DNA of 64,000 bases from Lachancea dasiensis. Its lineage: Eukaryota > Ascomycota > Saccharomycetes > Saccharomycetales > Saccharomycetaceae. Numbering within the stretch: the first letter of the stretch is position 1; every line of letters starts with the position of its first letter. The notes beneath the pieces were generated by a model, which saw nothing but the letters and a program-made list of their open reading frames with translations, ran no database searches and had not been told where the DNA came from. Shown in pieces: positions 21,256 to 31,841 of this stretch. A program made the translations under genes and the position numbers. The stretch lies in NCBI GenBank assembly GCA_900074725.1, contig LT598457.1, positions 1,488,001-1,552,000 on the forward strand, given 5' to 3'.

Positions 21256-21768
21256 ATGACAGAAGGTGCCTCATTACAAGAGCAGCTGCTTGATGCATCA
21301 AGACGCAACAATGTAGATTTGCTAGGGACAGTTTTTCAAGCATTGGGTTCGCATGAAAAGCAGATCGCCGAGCTAATCAACTCGGCTTCGGATCCTACGG
21401 GGAACTCCAGCATCCATTTGTGCTGCCAGTATGGATCCTGGGACGTGCTAGACCAGATTCTTGACCAAGAAGGGGGAATTGAGATTGACTCTCGTAATAA
21501 GATCGACGGAGACACACCATTGCATGTAGCAGTGCGTTATGCTCTAACGGAGCCCGAGCATGGTACGTTTATTGCGCAAAATCTAATAGAAGTGGGGGCC
21601 GATCCTAGAGTTCCCAACAAGGCGGGCCAGAAACCTTTGGACCTGGTCCATGGTCCCGACCTGGATAACCTGATCGACATACTCCAGGCTGCAGAGCTCG
21701 CCGCAGATTCTCAGGGCGTGGTAAATGAAGAGGACGCAGAGCTGATAGACGATGGTCCTGAGGATTAG
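21256..21768 (+). CDS. YGL242C: Small ankyrin-repeat protein, YGL242C homologue
   Basis: This 170-residue protein contains two to three ankyrin repeats: DPTGNSSIHLCCQYGSWDVL (about 48-67), DGDTPLHVAVRYAL (about 84-97) and DPRVPNKAGQKPLDL (about 115-129). The C-terminus is acidic (EEDAELIDDGPED). S. cerevisiae YGL242C is about 181 residues, of unknown function, and sits between KAP114 and TAD1 as here. No membrane segment or signal peptide is visible. Confidence 0.93.
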   Translation: MTEGASLQEQLLDASRRNNVDLLGTVFQALGSHEKQIAELINSASDPTGNSSIHLCCQYGSWDVLDQILDQEGGIEIDSRNKIDGDTPLHVAVRYALTEPEHGTFIAQNLIEVGADPRVPNKAGQKPLDLVHGPDLDNLIDILQAAELAADSQGVVNEEDAELIDDGPED

Positions 21769-21883
21769 CGCTGCTGGGCTAAGTAGGTGCTGGTGATCTT
21801 CAGAGAAACTCTTGTCGCTTATTCTGCAGAGTGCTGGCATTAGTTCGTGGCGTATAGAAAATACATAGAAAATTGGTGAGGGT

Positions 21884-23035
21884 TCAAATGCAATCGTCGT
21901 GTTTTGTAGGTACCCACCCATCGCTCGATAGTGCCAAGCGGATCTTTAGTTTGAGAGCATTTCTACCCAACTGTCGATTCTTAAAATCGCAGTAGGTAAC
22001 GTGGTCATCTACTTGTTTTAAACGCTTGTATAGGCTCCATTGACTCGCCCGACTAACAACAGTTTCGCAGCGTTTTCTCAGTGGCTTGGGAGCTTTCACG
22101 TAGGACCCATTCTTTACTCCGTTTACTATGCACTGCTGTTCCAATGCCAGGGCCGGCGAAATATGTAAAAGAACTGCTCCTAAAAATGCCGGAACCTGGC
22201 TGTCGTCAGTTTTATCTCTAGAGAATGATTTTTCGCATGATATTAGCTTCAGATGATGCGCTATGGGGACCGTGGAGATTCTTTGATTGAAGGCTCTATT
22301 AAAACCTGACTTGAGTGCTTCGGTGACCTGCGGCACTACCAGGTATTTCAAGAAAACCGGTTGCAAGAAAAGATCCCAGTTCAAGGCGTTGAACAACGAC
22401 AGAAATTGACGACAGCAAAGCTTGTCTGTGCAAGATTTCGACAAAGTTACACTGGAATCTTTCCTACCAGGCTTAGTTCGGACAAAACCCCTCTTTTTGT
22501 AGTTGAAGCGGCCCCGTAACACAGTTTTCACATTTGGATCTGCGTACTGACAGTGATCGTCTTCCGTAAACGAGGCAGAATCGTCGCTCTTGAGCAAATC
22601 CATGCTAGCATCTCCACAAGGAGCTCTTGAAACATAAAGTGCAAAACTCCACGACCCTTTAACAGCCAACCCCTCGGTGGATTTTTCTATCAGATCACAA
22701 TCTGCTTCCGAATGCCGGCCATCCTGCAACATTATGGCCTGGCGCATCAAAACAGTGTTAAATCCACGAACTGCAAGTATTTCTGCGTGGCAGTCGTGTA
22801 AAATCTTGCCATCACTTCTACCCAGCTCCAAGTTTGGTGTTGCCTTAACGCCTGTCGCAAGTGAGATCAGTCTTATACTCTCTGCGCTTTCATCAATGGC
22901 AACTACTGAAGATAAAACAGTCCATTCTTTCGCACCATTGGATCGTGTGGTAGGTTTCCCACTGTCCTTGAGCTTCTCATAATACTCAAAAGTTAGACGC
23001 GAAACTCGTTCGCCTACCTGCTCATTTGATAACAT
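21884..23035 (-). CDS. TAD1: tRNA-specific adenosine deaminase Tad1 (ADAR-like)
   Basis: The 383-residue protein starts at the ATG at 23035 (an apparent start three bases upstream is GTG). Deaminase residues are visible: DCHAEILAVRGFN (zinc His and catalytic Glu), SRAPCGDASM (second zinc ligand) and SCTDKLCCRQFL (third ligand region), in the spacing of A-to-I editases. Tad1 deaminates adenosine 37 of tRNA-Ala(AGC) to inosine. S. cerevisiae Tad1 is 400 residues. The C-terminus KLKIRLALSSDGWVPTKH fits the family. Confidence 0.95.
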   Translation of the reverse strand: MLSNEQVGERVSRLTFEYYEKLKDSGKPTTRSNGAKEWTVLSSVVAIDESAESIRLISLATGVKATPNLELGRSDGKILHDCHAEILAVRGFNTVLMRQAIMLQDGRHSEADCDLIEKSTEGLAVKGSWSFALYVSRAPCGDASMDLLKSDDSASFTEDDHCQYADPNVKTVLRGRFNYKKRGFVRTKPGRKDSSVTLSKSCTDKLCCRQFLSLFNALNWDLFLQPVFLKYLVVPQVTEALKSGFNRAFNQRISTVPIAHHLKLISCEKSFSRDKTDDSQVPAFLGAVLLHISPALALEQQCIVNGVKNGSYVKAPKPLRKRCETVVSRASQWSLYKRLKQVDDHVTYCDFKNRQLGRNALKLKIRLALSSDGWVPTKHDDCI

Positions 23036-23213
23036 CACCTATCTTTGCATGGTTAACGTTAGATAAAGTTTTCTATCGATAGTAAGAGTCGGAAAGTATG
23101 GTCCAAAGGAAATAAAATTACACAGGCCTTCGAGATTCTACATTAGCATAAAATTTAATCAAGCCGACTCTAAATTTATACTACTTAACAACAGACTTTG
23201 GCGCTAATGGTCT

Positions 23214-24911
23214 TCAAAAGTCCAAGTTGAGCTGGAAATCAATACCGCTGATGATTTCCTCTAGCCCACCTAGATTTTTGAACCTGGCTGAAAGTAGCAT
23301 GCGCTCCTTCTCTGCGACTTCGGCTGCACTCTTTTCCTGCTGGTCTTGCCGAGCAAGTTCTTTTGCCTTCTCATTTTCCTCTCTTTGCATCTCCTGGTAG
23401 TAGATTTTAGTCCTAGTCTTCAACCTGCTAAATGGGTCAATCTTTGCATCAAATGGTGTGTCTTCTTTTTTGACAACCTCTGCAGTATTTCCCTTATCCA
23501 GATTAGCTCTTCTGTTTTTGGAGGTAAGGGCGCCCAACTTCTTCATTCCAGCCTGGTCATTCTCGTGGTGCTTCTCGTACGACGACAAACGTTTTTCGAG
23601 GTTCTTTAATTGGGATGTATATTTCGCCACATCTCTTTCAATACCTGTCTCTTTTGCATGCTGCAATTTGTCCCTTAGCACTGTCTTCTCTAACACAGCA
23701 TTGGTACCCGTAAGTTTCTTGTTGAAAAGCATACGATTACGCACAAGTTCATCGGTGAGCTTAGGGGTCAACGGCTGTGAAACAAAAGAGTGAATTTCGT
23801 TTGACTTGTTGTTTAGTGTGTAGATGGACGGTTTGTTGATGTCTTGCTTCTCCAAAGATTTGACGTAACGCTCGAATTCTGGTTGGGTAATGGGCCCGTC
23901 ACTGAAAAAACTCATTTGAAAAACCTTACGATCTCTTCCTTGCGTAACCCCTAGGTATTGATTGGTAAAAAATTTGCCCATGTTGTATGGTTTTTGTTGG
24001 AATACTCTCTCGATTTTCACCATACGATACATTGTTTGTCCGCTGCGCTTGTCTACGCCAATGTTTACTCTTCCGTAGCATCCCTTCACAGCGTCGTTGA
24101 AATCTGGGTAGAAACAAAACTTAGCCGCAAACGAACGTCCGATTTTCACCTTATTGAAGTCTGCAAGTTCTGGATCACGATCCAGGTCCTCATCATCTGC
24201 CCATTTGACATCTTCTTCTTCTTCATCGTTTGTACGGTTTCTCTTGTTAATTGGATCATAGTCATCTTCACTTTCAGCTCCCTCGTCCTCATCACGATAC
24301 CCGTAGTCGTCTTCATCCTCTTCGTCGTCTTCCTCGTCAACATCTTCATCGCTGTAATCGTAAGTGCCGCTTTTCTTTGCGCGTTGCTTCTTGAGCTCAT
24401 TGAGTCCGGATTCCTTTGCATCACTGTGACCTGTTGTGCGCGTTGACCGCGCAGAGGATCGCGACTTGGTGGCTTGCTGTTCAAGCTGGCGTTTTTGCTG
24501 CTGCTCACGGATGCTTCGCGCACGCTCCTTCAACACACGTCGTTCTTGATACTTCTGCATGGTTTGGGATCTGTCAAAGAGTAGGGATTCACGCTCCATT
24601 TCCGGTAGCGCTTCTAACTTGACTCTGTCCTGCTCGTCCTTGTACTTGCCCTCAAGTGGGAACGGATTGACCTCCTCTTCTTCCTCTTCTTCTGCTGCAC
24701 CGCCTAGATCGTATCCATCATCAGGGGTGTAATTGTCTTGCTGATCTGACTCCCCTGCTTCTTCATCTTCGTCAATGATTCGTCTCTTACTTCCACTACT
24801 ATAATCAGGCTTGGAGCGCTTTTTCGAGGTTCCCAACGTAACTTCCTCTTCTTCCTCCTCTCCACTGCTTGCACCAGCCAAAGCCAGCAAGTCTTCATCG
24901 ATATCGGACAT
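23214..24911 (-). CDS. RTF1: Paf1-complex subunit Rtf1
   Basis: A 565-residue protein (S. cerevisiae 558). The first 230 residues are acidic/basic low complexity with several Glu/Asp runs. The Plus3 domain spans about 238-370 ([45 protein letters not shown]), followed by a coiled-coil-rich C-terminal region with the Paf1-complex anchor. Rtf1 binds phosphorylated Spt5 and promotes H2B ubiquitination during transcription. Synteny TAD1-RTF1 (YGL243-244) is kept. Confidence 0.97.
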   Translation of the reverse strand: MSDIDEDLLALAGASSGEEEEEEVTLGTSKKRSKPDYSSGSKRRIIDEDEEAGESDQQDNYTPDDGYDLGGAAEEEEEEEVNPFPLEGKYKDEQDRVKLEALPEMERESLLFDRSQTMQKYQERRVLKERARSIREQQQKRQLEQQATKSRSSARSTRTTGHSDAKESGLNELKKQRAKKSGTYDYSDEDVDEEDDEEDEDDYGYRDEDEGAESEDDYDPINKRNRTNDEEEEDVKWADDEDLDRDPELADFNKVKIGRSFAAKFCFYPDFNDAVKGCYGRVNIGVDKRSGQTMYRMVKIERVFQQKPYNMGKFFTNQYLGVTQGRDRKVFQMSFFSDGPITQPEFERYVKSLEKQDINKPSIYTLNNKSNEIHSFVSQPLTPKLTDELVRNRMLFNKKLTGTNAVLEKTVLRDKLQHAKETGIERDVAKYTSQLKNLEKRLSSYEKHHENDQAGMKKLGALTSKNRRANLDKGNTAEVVKKEDTPFDAKIDPFSRLKTRTKIYYQEMQREENEKAKELARQDQQEKSAAEVAEKERMLLSARFKNLGGLEEIISGIDFQLNLDF

Positions 24912-25291
24912 ATTAAACTCTGTGTGGCGTTTAGTATCTACTTAACTCAGGGTTTCTCTCAATGATAATTGAATACCGCTTGAACAAGCACTGTAACCTC
25001 CAAAATTGTGCGATAATAAGGTTAGTCGCTCTATTTTAGACACTGGTCTCGTTTAGATGCAAGACAGCTTCCTAAGTAGTAGTTACCGCTTGTCGTGAAG
25101 GTTTGTATCCAGTGTTGGTAGATTGAGTGTTGAATTGAATATCATAATATTTAATTGAAATTTGTTAATTAGACAACACATTCTACAATAGATCATATAT
25201 AGACACAGCTGACACCTCGTCCTCCCTCTAAATCTCGACTCATTTTACACTTCGACGTTTCTGTATTTGCGCTTTATTTATTCGAGTTACA
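24912..25291. promoter_or_regulatory. Divergent promoter region RTF1 / RMD8
   Basis: A 380-bp region between divergent starts with an AT-rich patch near 25135-25200. No specific binding site is claimed. Confidence 0.35.
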
Positions 25292-27166
25292 ATGAGTAAT
25301 CAAACACAGTCGCCAGATGGACTTGGAAGGAGGACTTCAATGTCAAGACGGTCCCCATCGATCCTAGTTACTGACGCAAGGTCTTCGCAAAAACGGATTA
25401 GTGCGCCATTTGCTGGCCATGCTGCAGGAGTCAGAAGTGGAAAATCAGGACGATCTACTTTCAATGGGCTAGAGCCAATTCAGGGCAGCTCTTCGGGCCC
25501 GAGGACCACTTCAGTTCGTCGTGGAAGTGCCACTATGAGCTCAAGCGACCTCTTACCAGTACGACGCTCTAAGAGCAAAACCAAGCTTCGAAACGGAAAA
25601 TTCAGTGATATCTCTATAGACAACCTCTTGTCTGAGGTGTCTGACGTTCCATCTGGTCGCAGAGAAGAGCGATTGTCATCATCATCACACGATTCTGGAT
25701 ACATGTCCACTCGCCGATTTGCTCGCACGCACCAATACAATAAGATGATTAATCCACTACCGCCAAGGACATCTAAGACGTCGAAGAAATTGGTCCTCAT
25801 TCCAGATGAGTTTGAACGAAAGCCGGCAACACAAAGTTTTGATAGGAGATGGCCGTCAAGAAATACCAGGTTGGACGCTGACAGAGTAGCCAGTATAGAG
25901 GATAATCTTTCGCGTATCACTGCCTATAATGTTGCAGAAGGTTTCAACCTCCAGCTGGCTTCCAAGTTTTTGAAAACTACACATGGCGTTTCTCCAAGAC
26001 TTTACGATGAATGCCTTTATGTCCCTTATTGCCTGCCATTACTACCGGGAAAGGATGGTTTTAGGCTAAGGTCAAACGTATCCAAGAAGACAGTTGGAGG
26101 TAAAAGCCTAATAGATCGTCTCATTGATAAAAGCGAACAGCGGGATCATCACTACGAGTACTACTCGGGCGTTGAAACAGTGGCGGACATGCACAACAAC
26201 TTTGAACTCAGTGAGTCCATAGCCGCAGAACTTGATAGAAACGATGTTGTCCCAACACCAGATCATTTACCAAATCCTACGAGCAACAACACAGCTTCAT
26301 TCGATCCAAGTGAGCCGCAGTTTTTCGCTGAGCAGAGCATGAGTGATATGGCTGATGAGCAGAATGGAGATAGAAAGTCTGTAACGAATTTCTCCCCATC
26401 CTCTCAGTCTCTGGAAAGTTCAAATGAGATAAGTAAACAACAACACGCTGAGATGTTTATTTTCAGCTACGGAGTCGTAGTTTTTTGGAATTTTACCGAG
26501 ATTCATGAGAAGAACATTCTAGGAGACATCGCATTTGCAGATTACGACGATCTAGTCGTAAGACCCCTGGATGAGCAAGACATTGAAACTGAACAGTTCC
26601 ACTTCGAGTACGACATGGAGATCGACAGGCCTAGTATCTTTAATGATATTGTAACTCTCAGATCAGGAGATCACATAATAAAGTTAACATTATCTCACTC
26701 TATTGCACAGTCGACTAAATTATCCAGATTTGAGTCAAGAATTTCCCCGATTTTGGGAACAGTTTCTAAACTGCCGAAAAGGCTGGCTCTTTATGGTACT
26801 TTAGGTCTCAAACGAGAGCAACTTTTGAAAAAATCTGGGAAATTATTCAAACTTAGAGTCGACGTCAACCTTTCCTCCAGCGTCTTAGATACCCCGGAGT
26901 TTTTTTGGTCATTTGAACCAAGTTTACACCCTCTTTATCTGGCAATGCGCGAGTATCTTGAAATTGATCAGAGGGCTCAGGTATTAAATGATCGCTGCAA
27001 GGTCTTTTTAGAATTCTTTGACATTTGTGTTGACTCAGTGGCCGAGCGAAATATGGCCAAGATAACATGGTGGTTCATCGCCGTAATTTTTATCAGTGTT
27101 CTAGTCTCCATTGGAGAAATCGTCGTCAGATCCTTTATCGTTCGCCGTTTGAAACGTCACAATTGA
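25292..27166 (+). CDS. RMD8: DUF155 protein Rmd8
   Basis: This 624-residue protein has a Ser/Arg-rich N-terminal half (about 1-190). The DUF155 (Rmd1/Sif2-like) domain begins near residue 380 with MFIFSYGVVVFWNFTEIHEK. It ends with a C-terminal hydrophobic segment (ITWWFIAVIFISVLVSIGEI, about 593-612) followed by basic residues, i.e. a single tail membrane anchor. S. cerevisiae Rmd8 (662 residues, YFR048W) was found in a screen for sporulation-related defects; molecular function is unknown. Here it separates RTF1 and GUS1, adjacent in the other S. cerevisiae block. Confidence 0.93.
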   Translation: MSNQTQSPDGLGRRTSMSRRSPSILVTDARSSQKRISAPFAGHAAGVRSGKSGRSTFNGLEPIQGSSSGPRTTSVRRGSATMSSSDLLPVRRSKSKTKLRNGKFSDISIDNLLSEVSDVPSGRREERLSSSSHDSGYMSTRRFARTHQYNKMINPLPPRTSKTSKKLVLIPDEFERKPATQSFDRRWPSRNTRLDADRVASIEDNLSRITAYNVAEGFNLQLASKFLKTTHGVSPRLYDECLYVPYCLPLLPGKDGFRLRSNVSKKTVGGKSLIDRLIDKSEQRDHHYEYYSGVETVADMHNNFELSESIAAELDRNDVVPTPDHLPNPTSNNTASFDPSEPQFFAEQSMSDMADEQNGDRKSVTNFSPSSQSLESSNEISKQQHAEMFIFSYGVVVFWNFTEIHEKNILGDIAFADYDDLVVRPLDEQDIETEQFHFEYDMEIDRPSIFNDIVTLRSGDHIIKLTLSHSIAQSTKLSRFESRISPILGTVSKLPKRLALYGTLGLKREQLLKKSGKLFKLRVDVNLSSSVLDTPEFFWSFEPSLHPLYLAMREYLEIDQRAQVLNDRCKVFLEFFDICVDSVAERNMAKITWWFIAVIFISVLVSIGEIVVRSFIVRRLKRHN

Positions 27167-27244
27167 GTTGGGTCAAATTGAGCCTTGTTTATTCTTATTG
27201 TTGTATATACAGCTAAAAAAAATATGAGGAAAGGGACAACATAA

Positions 27245-29359
27245 TTACTTCTTGGCCCCATACTTGTTCACAGATTTACCGTCTGGGATACCGAAGAAAA
27301 CGTAAGGTTTATCATCAGACGCCAATGAATCTAACCTGTAATAACCCTTTCTCTCGAATTGGATAATATCGCCCTTCTTCATGCCCCGAACGTTCAAATC
27401 TGCGATGGCCTGATTATGAAATTCGGTGTGAGGGGTCAAAAAGTCAGCGAAGTCTTCGCCCTCCTCTAGTTTGTCCTTACTAATCAGGTGGTCAAAATCG
27501 ACGAGGTCAACATTCACCTTGTCCTTAGTGTCGGCCAACCAGGTTAACTTCAACTTAGTTTTCTTGAAGTCACCTTCGAGGTGCAATTTGGCGATCAACG
27601 ATCCATCGGTATTCTTCTTCGTGACAATAACGTTACCCCAGTCCATCAAAGTAAGCTCTTCGCCTTCTTGAATCAAATCAGCATCTTCCTGGTCAATCAA
27701 AACATCCGAATAGTAGATCACCTTCTTTTCCCCAACAGCTGGGTTCTTTTTGTGCTTTGGTCTTGTCTGAACATCTGGAGCTTCAGGAGCACCTTCAATG
27801 TGTAGCTTGACTGGTTTGACAACAGCCGTATGTCTGGGAGCCACAGGATCTATCACCTTCTTATTGAAAGCCCATATTAGGTTCCACTCGAGGTTAATCA
27901 CATTTCTGGAAGGCCCCTGAGATAAAACGAAGTTTCTCAAACCTTCAACCGTCATTCCTCTTCTTCTAACCCCCCGTACAGTTGGGAATCTTGGATCATC
28001 CCAGTTGGAAACAAGGTTCTTATCCACCATCCATTGCAACTTCCTCTTGGACAACAATGTCCTAACAAAGTTTACTCTGGCAAAATCCCAAATGTGAACC
28101 TTCCGCAAGTGAAGAGCATTCAGCATCCAGTCATATTGAGCATTTCTGTCTCTGTACTCGATGGTACGTAAGGCGTGTGTTACGCCCTCCAATGCGTCGA
28201 CGATAGGAACACAAAAGTCGTAAGTTGGGTACGCCTTCCAAGTTGTACCGGTTCTGTGATGTGGAGTCAAGTTGCATCTGTAAATCACAGGATCTCTCAA
28301 AGTTTTGTTGAGAGCTTCGTAGTCGATCTTTGCACGAACGCAGTTCTTAAGTCCCTCTTCAGTACCGTTTTTCATATCCTCGGTGAAAATCTTCAAATTC
28401 TCCTCTACGGTACGTTCTCTCCTGGCTGAAGCAATACCGTCCATACGCTCCTCTCTCATCTTCTCGGTCGGAGTATCATCACAATAGGCCTTGCCTTCTT
28501 TTATCAATTTGACGCACAAATCGAACATTTCTTGGAAGTAGTCCGATGAGTAAGTCACCCTGTCACCTTTAATACCAAGAAGTTCTAAGTCCTCCAAAAT
28601 TGAATCCTGGAACTCGGTTTTTTCCTTAGTTGGATTAGTATCATCGAATCTAATGATAAGCTTACCTTTGTATTCTTGGGCAAAATATTGGTTCAAAATG
28701 GCAGCTTTCGCATGTCCAATGTGCAAGTACCCAGATGGCTCAGGAGGAAAACGGGTGACAACTTCACCAATCTTGGCACCTGGTAGATCAATCTCGAAAT
28801 TGGCCTTGTGTGTTTCCTTCTTCTTATTACCGGATGCAGACTTCTTGAGCTCTTGGACAGATTTGGTCAAAAACTCGTGAGCACCACCAAACTCTGGAAC
28901 TTGTTCCAAAAGAGTGTACCAACGAGAGACGTTAAGGTACACTTTATTCTTGATAATGGACCCAACCATTCCGTTAGATCTGAGCGAACCCCAGCATGCG
29001 ATATCAGCCGAAGATATCGAATGGGTGCCCGAAATAAAGGTTCTGAAGTTTAAGTAGGCATCTAGCTTCTCCAAAGACCCAGAAAGTTTGGCAAAGTTTT
29101 TGACAGTAAGTTCATTCGCAGCAAAGTTCACCCATTCCGCTGAAGACTCAAAGTCACGGCCCAAAACTTGGGGGTATGCTTTGACAAGACGCTCAAAAAC
29201 GGCCTCGGAAGCGCCATCAAAAGTAGCAGGAGCAGCCTTCTTGTCTTCCACAAATTCAATGTCGACACTGGATTCGGTAGCAGTATTGACTCGACGAGCC
29301 GCGATAAGCTCTCCATAGGCCACTACGGGAGCTTTACTAGCAATAACTAGTTTAGTCAT
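27245..29359 (-). CDS. GUS1: Cytosolic glutamyl-tRNA synthetase Gus1
   Basis: A 704-residue class I synthetase (S. cerevisiae 708). Residues 1-180 form the GST-like domain that binds Arc1. The catalytic core begins near 200 with RFPPEPSGYLHIGHAKAA (HIGH motif), followed by IIRFDDTNPTKE, and LLSKRKLQWMVD (KMSKS equivalent) near residue 430. A GlnRS-type beta-barrel anticodon domain fills the C-terminus. It charges cytosolic tRNA-Glu. Synteny GUS1-RAI1 (YGL245-246) is conserved. Confidence 0.98.
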   Translation of the reverse strand: MTKLVIASKAPVVAYGELIAARRVNTATESSVDIEFVEDKKAAPATFDGASEAVFERLVKAYPQVLGRDFESSAEWVNFAANELTVKNFAKLSGSLEKLDAYLNFRTFISGTHSISSADIACWGSLRSNGMVGSIIKNKVYLNVSRWYTLLEQVPEFGGAHEFLTKSVQELKKSASGNKKKETHKANFEIDLPGAKIGEVVTRFPPEPSGYLHIGHAKAAILNQYFAQEYKGKLIIRFDDTNPTKEKTEFQDSILEDLELLGIKGDRVTYSSDYFQEMFDLCVKLIKEGKAYCDDTPTEKMREERMDGIASARRERTVEENLKIFTEDMKNGTEEGLKNCVRAKIDYEALNKTLRDPVIYRCNLTPHHRTGTTWKAYPTYDFCVPIVDALEGVTHALRTIEYRDRNAQYDWMLNALHLRKVHIWDFARVNFVRTLLSKRKLQWMVDKNLVSNWDDPRFPTVRGVRRRGMTVEGLRNFVLSQGPSRNVINLEWNLIWAFNKKVIDPVAPRHTAVVKPVKLHIEGAPEAPDVQTRPKHKKNPAVGEKKVIYYSDVLIDQEDADLIQEGEELTLMDWGNVIVTKKNTDGSLIAKLHLEGDFKKTKLKLTWLADTKDKVNVDLVDFDHLISKDKLEEGEDFADFLTPHTEFHNQAIADLNVRGMKKGDIIQFERKGYYRLDSLASDDKPYVFFGIPDGKSVNKYGAKK

Positions 29360-29719
29360 ATTGTTGTTAATTGGCTAGAAACAGACAATTGGCAAGTTTA
29401 ATGTCAACCGTGAATAGTTTAAAGAATTCTTAAACCTATCAAGTTTTTCGAAGGTTGATCTAATTCCATCAAAAATTTTACGATTGCCAATAATACCTTC
29501 TCTCTTCATACGCCTAAGACAACTTGAAGGAGAGCTAGCTGTCAAGATATTAAAATCATCAAGCTCATCCTCTAAACCGTCTAGAGTTCTTGAAAGTCAG
29601 TTAAAGAAAGTCGTTGGTGCTGAAGAATTAGTATCAATCTCGAAGACTCCTGCTGGGCCAGTTTGACGACAAACACGGAAACACATCGGTGGCATTGTTG
29701 TAACCATTGAGCTTGGATT
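29360..29719. promoter_or_regulatory. Divergent promoter region GUS1 / RAI1
   Basis: The 360-bp region contains CAAAAATTTT (near 29469) and AGCTCATCCT (near 29560). These resemble the RRPE and PAC elements of ribosome-biogenesis genes but do not match them perfectly, so assignment is tentative. Both flanking genes serve translation or rRNA processing. Confidence 0.4.
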
Positions 29720-30886
29720 ATGGGCTCTATATCAACCTTGTTTGTACAGAAACGAAGTTCCACAACTACTCTGCGCCAGCCTAAAGAGCTTGCGTATTAT
29801 AGCAAAACGCAGGAAAATGAGTTCCTCATTAATGACACTTCGAAGATGAGCTACTATTATTTACCCGATAGCGAAGTAGATCGGAACTTGGATCTTTGCA
29901 GTGGGATCAAAAAGTTCAAAGAATGCAATGGGAATCCAGATTTTGATAGCTGCACTCTAAAGGGATTATTGCAGAGTATACAGTCGTATGAACAGCGTAA
30001 GAACAAGAAAGTGGCCGGTGACATCATAACGTTTAGAGGAGTGATGAGGAAATTAATATCCTGTGCATTTGACAGTGCCCAGTACAACCCAGTTGAGCTC
30101 CGAGTAGTATCATTCAACGGGCAGCTTTTCGTCAAAGAAGTGGAACAACCGAAAGTACCATCGAGCAGCAAAGAGTCGATGGAGTACAGAGCATACTACA
30201 GTGGCTACAAATTCGAAAGCTTGGCAACGGTCTCCAAGCCTCTTCCGCACGTCTCACGCAGCAGTCTTGAGAAAAGGCCGCGTAAGATATGCTCCAATGG
30301 CGACCAATACATCACGGTAGTGAGGTCCGGTGTAGGAAGCTGCAAGTTGGTTTTGGGGGCGGAGGTTGATTGCGTATTCGATTTCAGCGAGGACTCTTCA
30401 GATAATCTCAAGCACTACGCAGAATTGAAGTGCACGAAGAACGTCTCCAGCTTTGCAGACGCCCGCCGCTTCGAGAGGAAATTGTTCAAAACGTGGTTGC
30501 AGTGTTTCTTGATTGGAATAAACAGGATAATATATGGTTTCAGAGATGAAAACTTTCTGCTCAAGAGCGTGGAAGAGTTTTCGACTCAGGAAATTCCACT
30601 TTTGTTGAAAAATAATAACGCCCAATTATCCAATGCTTGCATAGAAGCGGTAAGATGGTACGGCGCATTGACAGAATGGTTGATGACCGCTATTCCCCGT
30701 GAGGAATCTACGGAAAGTGTGAGAGCTTACAGACTAAGCTTTGAAAATAATCACCTGAAGCTAAGCGGAATCGAGCCGGGGCACGCGGAGTATGCGGAAT
30801 TGGTCGAGGGCGTTGAAATTCTAAGCCCAGAGTTCAGGGCTTGGAGAAAGGAATTGGCCAAGAGGGCCGAAGAAAACGGAAAATAA
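29720..30886 (+). CDS. RAI1: Rai1, DXO-family decapping/pyrophosphohydrolase and Rat1 partner
   Basis: The 388-residue protein matches S. cerevisiae Rai1 (387) along its length: FVQKRSSTTTLRQPKELAYY at the start, IITFRGVMRKLISCAFDSAQ, and the active-site segments GAEVDCVFDF and HYAELKCTKN (Glu, Asp and Glu-x-Lys metal ligands). Rai1 stabilises the 5'-3' exonuclease Rat1 and removes defective caps in the nucleus. It is convergent with the next gene, with 16 bp between stop codons. Confidence 0.97.
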   Translation: MGSISTLFVQKRSSTTTLRQPKELAYYSKTQENEFLINDTSKMSYYYLPDSEVDRNLDLCSGIKKFKECNGNPDFDSCTLKGLLQSIQSYEQRKNKKVAGDIITFRGVMRKLISCAFDSAQYNPVELRVVSFNGQLFVKEVEQPKVPSSSKESMEYRAYYSGYKFESLATVSKPLPHVSRSSLEKRPRKICSNGDQYITVVRSGVGSCKLVLGAEVDCVFDFSEDSSDNLKHYAELKCTKNVSSFADARRFERKLFKTWLQCFLIGINRIIYGFRDENFLLKSVEEFSTQEIPLLLKNNNAQLSNACIEAVRWYGALTEWLMTAIPREESTESVRAYRLSFENNHLKLSGIEPGHAEYAELVEGVEILSPEFRAWRKELAKRAEENGK

Positions 30887-30902
30887 TGAATATAGGATGA
30901 TA

Positions 30903-31841
30903 TTATAAATCTTTATAGAGAACGTCATCAAATGGACTGTATAAGTCAACCATGAAGTTTCTGAACTTCTTTCCGCGACCGACTTGGGTGATAAGTGCGA
31001 AATCTTCTTTGGACAGCTCAAAGTCGAAAATGTTCAGAGATTCCCTGATTCTCTCCACTTTCGCAGATGTTGTAATCGCGACAACCTCGTTCTGAATAAC
31101 CCAACGAAGCAACACCTCAAGTTCACTTTTCCCGTACTTTTTAGCAATTCCCGGCAAAACGTCGTCTAGTGGGCCGGGCTTGGCTTTGAGCGGGGTCAGG
31201 GGCGAGTAGCCCTCGAGTACAATGTTGTTCTCGCGGCAGTATTTGATAATTCCTGGTGACTGTTGTTGCATGTAAGGGTGAAACTCGATCTGGTTCACCA
31301 CAGGCTGGTATTTACCCACACTTTTGATAAGCTCAAGGCTTTCAACATCAAAATTAGAAACGCCAATGTTCTTAGCCAAACCGCGCTCGTAAATCACCTC
31401 CATTTGCCTCCAGGCTTCTTTGAGATCGATGCCTGCGGTCTCATGGGTAACGCCAGGAGTGTGGACCAGGTAAAGATCAACGTAGTCCAGCTGCATTTTC
31501 TCGAGAGCTAGGGTCAAAGACTCCAAGGGTCCAGTTCCCTTTCTCCAAGCCCAAGACCACGGCGTGTACTTATCGGTCAAAAATACCTGGTCGCGAGCCA
31601 CGCCTGACTTTCTTATTCCGCTGCCGACCTCCTCGTGCGTTTTGTAAGCTTCGGCAGCATCAATGTGGTTGAATCCGTTTTCTATAGCTGATGTGACTTG
31701 TTCTGCAAGTTCATCGATATATTGGTCCTTCTTGTCGCCCGACGCCTTTGCAACTCTCCATTTGGTACCTGATCCGAAGCCAATCACAGGCAATTCGTCT
31801 CCTGAACCTGCGAGCCTGGTGGTAGGGATGGTCAAGGTCAT
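30903..31841 (-). CDS. Aldo-keto reductase, YDL124W-like
   Basis: I choose the ATG at 31841 (MTLTIPTTRLAGSGDELP), giving 312 residues, the same as YDL124W; an upstream in-frame ATG at 31895 would add 18 residues not typical of the family. The AKR tetrad is visible: HIDAAEAYKTHEE (Asp, Tyr), FLTDKYTPW (Lys) and LYLVHTPG (His), with IGVSNFDVESL, VNQIEFHPYMQQ and the C-terminal NADPH-binding VAITTSAKVERIRESL. The family reduces keto groups with NADPH; YDL124W acts on alpha-keto amides and esters. In S. cerevisiae no such gene lies between RAI1 (YGL246C) and BRR6 (YGL247W), so it was inserted here or lost there. Confidence 0.9.
   Translation of the reverse strand: MTLTIPTTRLAGSGDELPVIGFGSGTKWRVAKASGDKKDQYIDELAEQVTSAIENGFNHIDAAEAYKTHEEVGSGIRKSGVARDQVFLTDKYTPWSWAWRKGTGPLESLTLALEKMQLDYVDLYLVHTPGVTHETAGIDLKEAWRQMEVIYERGLAKNIGVSNFDVESLELIKSVGKYQPVVNQIEFHPYMQQQSPGIIKYCRENNIVLEGYSPLTPLKAKPGPLDDVLPGIAKKYGKSELEVLLRWVIQNEVVAITTSAKVERIRESLNIFDFELSKEDFALITQVGRGKKFRNFMVDLYSPFDDVLYKDL

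Noticed and set aside
23036-23038. Upstream GTG as TAD1 start
   Set aside because: A GTG codon is an unlikely start; the ATG at 23035 follows directly.
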